Below are positions 57,200 through 64,000 of a stretch of DNA of 64,000 nt, in pieces. The stretch spans positions 434,001-498,000 of the forward strand of contig JACGCN010000017.1 in NCBI GenBank assembly GCA_014905825.1. The letters are read 5' to 3'. The position numbers and the translations under genes were made by a program. Under the pieces are notes generated by a model. The model was given only the letters and a program-made list of their open reading frames with translations, was not told where the DNA came from and searched no databases. Source of the stretch: Lyophyllum atratum. Taxonomy: Eukaryota > Basidiomycota > Agaricomycetes > Agaricales > Lyophyllaceae. Numbering within the stretch: the first letter of the stretch is position 1; each line of letters opens with the position of its first letter.

Positions 57200-58371
57200 A
57201 TGAGGCTTGGTCGATACTTCGATATGGATTTGTAATGTACCGATTTCGAGAATGAGATATGTTGAATATTCTTGCTGCGAAACGTGAAGGTAAGCGCGAG
57301 GCAATGTGGTCAGAAGAACCAAAATGCTCACCGATATGTGGTTGAGAAGTAGGACGCGAGATCGTTGCAGAGGATTCTGGTCAGGTATCGAGGAAAAACC
57401 TCTCCGCGAGTTCGAGGTCGTTTTCAGTTAAACTGTTATGATACATCGCACTTGCGGATGCTTCGAAATCTACTCGTGGCCGCGGGTCCTCGGATCGAGC
57501 TTCACCGCGACCTAGTATATGATGTCCTTCTGCAAATATTTAGTGGTGTTCTAAGCCAAGAGTGGCGCAAGCCATATTCGTTCTTCCCAGCTCGGCAAGC
57601 CTCTTGATGCTGAAATCGTTGATCGATGGAACACGCTAAGTCTGTGAGTCGTAACCTTGAGTGCTGTGACTTGTCCTAAGGGGTGACACTCTTGGCAGCA
57701 CCATTAGGACTCCTTTTATAAGCGACCAACGCACAGGTGTGATAAGAACTGCGGGATAAATTCACAGAAATCCGTGTTTCGTGTTTTCATCGCGTTTGGA
57801 GAAGAGGAATCGACTCCTTGATTGAGAGCTGCTCGCTTTGACTGCTGAATTATTTTGTACAATTGGGGTTTTGTCAGTTGAGGTAACGGAGCCTTGATTT
57901 AGGGTTAGGTTTTCTGACTCGTCAGCGAGGTCGAGTTCGTACCTCGTCCCATTTATCGCTTTGAAACTCGTCTTCCTGGGTGACTGTAAAGGATTTACGC
58001 TATGGTACGAGCGGACGCTTAACATTTGCGTGGGACCAAAACGCAACCTCGATCGCGAATTTGTTTCAGCCAGACGTCATGAGGCGCAATTAGCCTCCGA
58101 GGTGGGAGTTGCTGATGCTGAACAGGGGATTGTTTGAGGAGATGTAAATTGTAGATTCATGACACGTTTAGTTTTCAAAACGAACGCGGTGGTGGCTGGC
58201 GGTGGTGAAACACAAAGGGCAGAAAAAAAGTCCGGGAACAATGGAAGGGTCCATGTCACGTGGGAATATTCAAACTCCGGCATGTTCAGTGTTTCTGTCA
58301 GACGAACCTCAACTTGGTCTCAACGTTCCACTGTTGTACTACACATCGTCCACTACGCCATTCTATAAGCC
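57200..58371. other. Intergenic, 1.2 kb
   Basis: No gene is supported. An 80-codon plus-strand ORF at 57365-57607 has a faint F-box-like look (LVYDVLLQIFSGVL) but no partners, and may be a relic or chance. Confidence 0.4.
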
Positions 58372-59453
58372 ATGGTATGTCCGCACAACTGATATCCACT
58401 GCCCGGCTTTGACGAATCCTCCTTTCATAGTCTCTGCCACCTACAGCCCTGCGACGCATCATGCGCGAACTGAGTGAGCTCAAAAAGAGCCCACCTGGGG
58501 GCATCCGTATTCAGACAAGCGAAGAAGATATGTTGGACGTGACGGGAATTATCCAAGGTCCTGGTGAGTCTGTCGGGCAGGACGTCGCGTCCAGACGCGT
58601 CCCATGTGTTTGATTTAAGTGGGTGGCTGACCAACCTTAATTTGTCTATGGCAGAGGATACACCATACGCTGGAGGATACTTCAAGGTGAAGTTTAAATT
58701 CACTGAAGAATTCCCTGCTGCTCCGCCAAAATGTACGTCATACTGTATTTTATGCTGATTCTTACTTTGATGGCTGGACTGACGTTGGAATCTCTAGGTT
58801 GGTTCGCAACGAAAATTTTCCATCCGAACGTCTCGAACACGGGAGAAATCTGTGTGAACACGCTCAAGAAGGACTGGAAATCAACATACGGTATCGAACA
58901 CATCCTAGTGACCGTGAAGTGCCTCCTCATCTACCCCAACCCCGAATCGGCTTTGGACGAAGAAGCGGGGAAGTTGTTGTTGGAGAACTACTCAAGCTAT
59001 TGTGATCGAGCGAAGCTGATCACGAGTGTCCATGCCACACCACGAACACGGCCCATCGAATTTGACACACCAGACTCAGAAGCGTCATCCTCCGGTTCAA
59101 CATCGACCAAAAGCACAGCGCCTGCGCCATCCACACAGACACCAACCCCATCCACATCTTCCTCGTCAATATTCACTCTCCCGATTGTAACTCGAAAATC
59201 CGCATCACCTGCGCCTTCCAAACTCCTACCTTCAGAGAAAGAGGGCGTCGCTACACCAAACAAGGAACGCCACGCGTCGCCATCGCCTCTCAGCACTGCA
59301 GATGCGAACGTCGGGGGCAAGGCCGGCCCAACTGTAGGCATGGGTATGGCTGTTGCCCCCACTCTCACAGGCTCCAAGGCTGTCAAGAGGGCTGCCACCG
59401 GTGGTGCTGCAACGGGGGCTGAGAAGAGGAAGAAGGCCCTCAAGAGACTTTGA
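58372..59453 (+). CDS. UBE2S: UBE2S-type ubiquitin-conjugating enzyme E2
   Basis: Four exons: the start codon alone (58372-58374), 58431-58563, 58655-58732 and 58798-59453, giving 289 residues. The protein starts [18 protein letters not shown] and has the E2 core motifs [44 protein letters not shown] (catalytic Cys) and [20 protein letters not shown], the last being typical of UBE2S. A long Ser/Thr/Pro-rich tail ends KRKKALKRL, similar to the basic Leu-Arg tail by which human UBE2S binds the anaphase-promoting complex. The family extends Lys11-linked chains on APC/C substrates at mitotic exit. The model with an ATG-only exon is chosen because it alone brings [10 protein letters not shown] into frame with a start codon. 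Confidence 0.88.
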
Positions 59454-59857
59454 CCTAGAACATGCAAAGGACACTTTTCGGGATACTGGTCGATACGCAT
59501 GCAGTTAGTTGGGTCGTCGGTGGGCAGACCAGTTACTGGTTTTAATTTATAGCTCTACGTTTCACATTTGCCCGATGCAGTAGGTGGACTTGGGATTTAC
59601 TGGTTCTACCAGATGTTGTAGGATAGGGCTGTCCGGAATATATACATACATACTATCTCTTCCGTCTGCTATGCAGTGGTACCGCGTCTAGTCTTGCAAG
59701 AAACCCACGTTGGAAGACCCTATCCTCGAGGATTTCACGAGGAATCCGCCTGTCGCTTACGTGAGATTTATTTCAAAAGGTGGTGATCGTCAGTGGCATT
59801 CAACTTGGTTCCTTGTCGAGTTGAAGTTGACGTTTACGACCTTCACGCCGCCTCACC
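59454..59857. other. Intergenic, 404 nt
   Basis: UBE2S 3' region and OPI3 promoter. The word gaatatatacatacatacta near 59636 is TATA-like but far upstream. No gene is supported. Confidence 0.35.
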
Positions 59858-60762
59858 ATGACCATCTCCACCGCCGACCTTTATTCTCTGATAGACTTTA
59901 ACAAGTCATCTCTGACCCTCGCCCTTGCCGCCATTGCCTTCAATCCGATCGCATGGAACATCGTGGCTCAGAATGGTACGTGTATCCCCGCCACCGAGAA
60001 TTTTCATTCTGTTCGTACTCATTGGGACCATGTAGAGTACAGGAACAAGACCATTACGCGTCTGTTCGGAGGCAGCGCTCGGGCTGGCTGCTACTTCCTC
60101 GCGGTCATGATTTTCTCCTTTGGTATCCTCCGGGATTCTTTGTGCGTAGCACTAGTTACTTTCCCGATTTTTCCTCTGAAATCACATCTGAATTTTGTAA
60201 GATACCATCGTGCGCTGGAAGAGCAGCCGCGAAAGGCCATCTTGCCTGAACCTTACGCCACGTTCGTGCCCGCAGCCCTCTTCATTGTTGGGCAGACATT
60301 CGTCATTACGTCAACCTGGGCTTTGGGAGTAACCGGCACATTCCTTGGGGATTACTTTGGCATCCTCATGGACCACCGCGTTGAAGGGTGCGTAGCTGGC
60401 ATATATATCATACTCTCACTGATGACAGATTCCACGAAATAGGTTCCCTTTCAATGTCCTGCGGGATCCCATGTATGTAGGAAGTACAATGTGCTTCATC
60501 GCTGGAGGCCTATGGTGTGTACTTTTTATATCTACGGCTACAACAATAGCCAACTGTGTTCTAGGTACGAACGCCCCGCGGGTCTTCTGATCTCACTCTA
60601 CGTCTACATTGTCTATATTATCGCGCTCCGTTACGAAGGGTATGTCCAACCCCTCTCTCAGACGTGATCCTTTGCTTACCGAAACCCTATAGACCTTTCA
60701 CTGACATGATCTACGCCAAGCGTGAAGCAGAACGCGCTAAGGGTTCCAAGAAGCAGAAATAG
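59858..60762 (+). CDS. OPI3: Phospholipid methyltransferase OPI3 (PEMT family)
   Basis: Six exons code for about 208 residues. The start MTISTADLYSLIDFNKSSLT is followed by four hydrophobic segments (LALAAIAFNPIAWNIVAQ; CYFLAVMIFSFGILRD; FVPAALFIVGQTFVITSTW; LLISLYVYIVYIIALRYEG), as in the four-helix ER enzyme. The AdoMet-binding signature is RDPMYVGSTMCF, with ERPAG in the next exon. The tail is charged (IYAKREAERAKGSKKQK), typical of ER membrane proteins. It carries out the last two methylations from phosphatidyl-monomethylethanolamine to phosphatidylcholine. Introns are short and use GT-AG. The gene is convergent with COQ8, 215 bp apart. Confidence 0.9.
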
Positions 60763-60977
60763 AGGCAGCCTATACCACGACTAGACAGGACACCACCCCG
60801 GATTCACGACTTTCTAGACTAATCGAGGCGAGATACATCTTTCCTCATACTGGGTTCAACGCCAGACGTCTGTATTCCTAATTCCTATTACTAGTATAGC
60901 ACGAGTTGGGGATTGCATTACGTTAATTAATGGATAAGATGGTTTTCGATTTGACATGCAGTAATGCGTCAGGCGGC

Positions 60978-63397
60978 CTATGGACCAAATTGGTACTCGG
61001 ATACAACACGGTCCCAGACTGCCTTGGTATCGATAGTTGCACCAAGACGCGCAGCGAGCAAGAAGGTGCCACTTAATTTTCTGTGGGACTGGTCAGAAGT
61101 GGGAACGATGCGCTAAGGGCGGGAGATAGTCACCGGTTGAGACTATAGGTTTCTCGTGGGGGTGGTGTGAGCCTGTGCATGAGCATCACAGGGATCTGAG
61201 CGCGAATCTGTGCAGTAATTTCAGACCAGGCGGAGCCCTGCCCAAAATAGAATGGTTGTGCGGTGGTGGACTTGAACGGTGTGGCCAAGAGGACCATTGA
61301 GTTAATATGGGCGTCTAGCATGAGCTATGAACATGTCTAGGTGTCAGCGTTCGATACAAGCTGGGGTTGCTTGGGGCGACTGACTCGATTTTCTTCACCA
61401 GTCAGGTAGCCGAGCTTCCGACTCCATTCAACGCATGCATCCCGGTCCTCGGACGCAGCGGCTTGGAGGAGTCGAAGCCAGTTGTCCATGAACTCCTTAG
61501 AATACTCTCGCGATGCGCCAAAGTCAACAAGCTCTACCTATCCGTTTTCACTTGTCAGTCCTCGTTATCATAGATGTCTCGGCCACGAAATTGTACCTGT
61601 CGCGTTTGTGCATTCCACAAGAAATTTGACCAATTCGGATCTGTCTGCATGGTTCTGAACACGAAAAGTTCTTTGAGGCACAGTTCCAATATCCATGCGG
61701 CAATCTATATTCCGAACGCGTCACCAGTTGTCGAAGAGCATTCAAGAGGCTGCAGACCTACATCGTCTCGGTCTTGTTTACTCAGACCACTGATGTCGGC
61801 GTCGCCAACACTTGTCCCATGGACTCGCTCCATCACCAGCACTGACTCGGTGCTGCCTTCCCACACCCACGGGACCTTGAACCGTTTATCGCCACCAAGG
61901 TGAGATGCGGAGCCGAACGTCCTCGCGAACGACGCTTCGCGGGTGTAATTGCACTCATCCGCAAGTTCCTCCTTTAGAACCTACGTCCATCATCAGCAAC
62001 GACGAAAACAAGCTTTACAGCAGTCTGACACACCTGCACACTGCGATCCAGGAAGAGGCCTTTCGGGAGAAGTCGCCCTGCCGTCAGCAGGAGCTTGATG
62101 TAGCTAAGGTCGCTGTCGATCGAGTTCACGATATTCGGGAACTGGATTTTCACTGCAACGGGCTCGGGCCGTCCTGTCGGGGATGCGGATGCGGCGAGAA
62201 CGGCGCCGTGGACTTGCCCTATCGAGGCAGCTGCGAATGGGAGGCGTTCAAATGATTCAAAGGATTTCGCCCAGTCGGGACCCAGAGACGCGTTCATAAC
62301 TTTCTAAAGACATGATAAAGGCATTGTAGAAACCGCAAGAAGGAAAAGAGCTCACCTCCATTTGCCAATCGGGCATGTAATGCGCGCTGTCTTGCACGCG
62401 CCGAAATATTTGGTCTATTTCTGGTGGCAGGACGTGGGTATCTGACACCTTTCGTCAGCTTTGGCAAAAACCGACCTAAGCAACGAAACATACCTTGGAT
62501 GCTCATAAACTGCCCAAGTTTTAGTGCGGCCCCACGCATTTGTGAGAGTTTGGAGACTAGCCGCCTGATATTGGCTTCTGTCATGAACACGGACGACTGA
62601 GTCTCCTCCGAAGCACCACCGGTGCGACGGATAATTTCCGAAGCTGCACCGTAGCCAAGAGAAGCAGCGAGGCCTGTTGGGTGTTTTTTAGCCTGAGCTC
62701 TATGACATGGGTGAGTTTGACGTACCTCCATAGTGGAATAACCTCCCAATCCGCGACGAGGGTACTTTGGATGATTGGAGGTTACGTATTGGCGTAATGA
62801 ACTCTTGAGAAATGTCTGTCGCTGGTTCCTGGGTACAAAGAAGAGTCGGGATAGATATCGAATGACCTGAATGGTCCATGTCTTTATAGTAGTAGGTACC
62901 TTTTCCAGAGTATCCAGAGAATCACTTGCAGTATCTTTCGGAGGTATGATCAGGGAAGAGGCTAGGATATTATCGAACGTAGGCTCGGGGGGCAAGGCGT
63001 GCGCGATAGGCTTCAACTTCAGAATCGGCTCCACTTCAATCGGTCGATTTGGGATAACTGGGTCCTGATGCCTTGAAGTAGTAGCAGTATTAGGTACGGT
63101 CCGTTTCGCTATAAACTCCTGCGAAGGTGGTGCAGGCGCATCTTCGCTTCTAGGGCTTGCCCGCACAGGGTGGGCTGGCTTAGGCGTTACTGTTTCCCTC
63201 TGGTGTTGCAGGCACACAGCGGCTTGTGGCGCAATTTGAGAGGCTTTGTGGCGCGCCGCATGAGAAAGGATATTAGCTGCTGAGCATAACACGCATAACC
63301 AGCTGTATGCTGGACTGGGCGGCATGAAATTCGTATTTTGTCGGAGGCGATCAACTTCGGGCTGGATTTGCTTGGCAACAGCTTTCAAACCACACAT
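60978..63397 (-). CDS. COQ8: COQ8/ADCK3, UbiB-family atypical kinase for coenzyme Q
   Basis: About 690 residues. The start at 63397 ([20 protein letters not shown]) leads through a variable region to the UbiB core: LKLGQF (the KxGQ motif), [13 protein letters not shown] (alanine-rich loop in place of the usual Gly loop), VAVKIQFPN (Lys), [21 protein letters not shown] hinge, [20 protein letters not shown] and [16 protein letters not shown] (the DFG). It ends [15 protein letters not shown], with TAG at 60980-60978. COQ8 is an ATPase of the mitochondrial matrix side that supports the CoQ synthesis complex. The N-terminus has the basic and hydrophobic start expected of a mitochondrial protein. 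Introns of about 50-60 nt split it into at least eight exons. No break was seen. Confidence 0.9.
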
Positions 63398-64000
63398 TAC
63401 ATCACGTGATTAACCCCTCTAGGGCCTAGGCTTGGGGTCGACTGGGACGACAACCGACGACACAGTGAGAGGCACAGCACATTGTCTAGTTGCTAGCACA
63501 GGATCCTCGGCGTGCTCCTCGTTAGCTTTGCACAACCACCGTGGCTCACAACGGGTCCAGGAACTATGAGTGGAAGTCTTCCAACGGTGGCTCCCCGCCC
63601 GAGTTTACTGCGATTCATGGTACAAGGGCAAGTATTGGTTTGATCATGAATTGGTTGTCACCTCGAACGAGTTTTATTAGATCGGACGTTATTTCAGATA
63701 TGAAGATAAACGTATATGAAGAGAACTCAGGAACAGTGATTTGGTACAAGGTTAGCAAACATCGAAATTTCTTGCAAATATTCAGCTTGACGCTGATTCA
63801 AGGAACGGTTTCTCAGTGACGACGAAATTATAGAGCATGTTGTGGTGAGCGTGATAGTGAGATGATTGAGGCAAGTCACTCAGCTGAGCTTCGCATTAAG
63901 CACAACCCCACCAGTACCATATGTTGGACGATTCACCGCCCCAAACGTGGATGGTATATCCGAATCCGTTCACCGTCGTTTGCGCCAGGCGTATTCATTC
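63398..64000. other. COQ8 upstream region to window edge
   Basis: The 0.6 kb after the COQ8 start holds its promoter. A plus-strand gene may begin near 63567 (ATGAGTGGAAGTCTTCC), but only a short frame can be read before the window ends, and I do not recognise it. Confidence 0.3.

Overview
The window looks like nuclear DNA of a filamentous basidiomycete, most likely a wood- or litter-decaying agaricomycete. Genes are dense and carry many 48-62 nt GT-AG introns. Core eukaryotic genes (UTP10, RPA49, SET2, UBE2S, OPI3, COQ8) sit beside decay-type enzymes (two GH3 beta-glucosidases and a GMC alcohol-oxidase relic), a NACHT-ankyrin NLR-like receptor and short basidiomycete-type proteins. Nothing prokaryotic or viral was recognised. 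Gene models were spliced by hand from the sequence.

Layout. 0-4.6 kb: the 5' part of a Gln/Arg-rich coiled-coil gene running off the left edge (-), a broken ORF (+), a small SRPBCC-fold gene (+), then 2.3 kb without a clear gene. 4.6-16.5 kb: the large HEAT-repeat ribosome-biogenesis gene UTP10 (+), tail to tail with a CRIB-domain PAK/STE20-like kinase (-); their stop codons are 49 bp apart. 16.5-22.7 kb: a gene-poor stretch holding a perfect 39-bp inverted repeat. 22.7-29.2 kb: a small cysteine-rich gene (+), the Pol I subunit RPA49 (-) and, divergent from it, the H3K36 methyltransferase SET2 (+).

29-38 kb is an accessory region. It holds a metallo-beta-lactamase-fold hydrolase (+), a 93-aa membrane protein (-), a GMC oxidoreductase pseudogene (+) split by a 1.07-kb transposable element with an 8-bp target duplication, and a secreted protein with twelve HGDSHER-type repeats bounded mostly by dibasic sites (-). 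39.9-49.5 kb: a tandem pair of GH3 beta-glucosidases (+) with a FolB-domain gene (-) between them. 49.5-57.2 kb: an SDR gene (-), a 437-bp MITE-like element with perfect 39-bp terminal inverted repeats, the NLR-like gene (+) and a second metallo-beta-lactamase paralogue (+). 58.4-63.4 kb: UBE2S (+), OPI3 (+) and COQ8 (-).

The housekeeping genes do not form one pathway. UTP10 and RPA49 both serve rRNA production, and OPI3 and COQ8 both serve membrane lipid and quinone synthesis, but they sit in the ordinary mosaic order of a fungal chromosome. The middle of the window shows gene duplication (GH3 pair, MBL pair), gene decay (GMC relic, a GH3 splice-site defect, a probable NLR frameshift) and transposon insertion.
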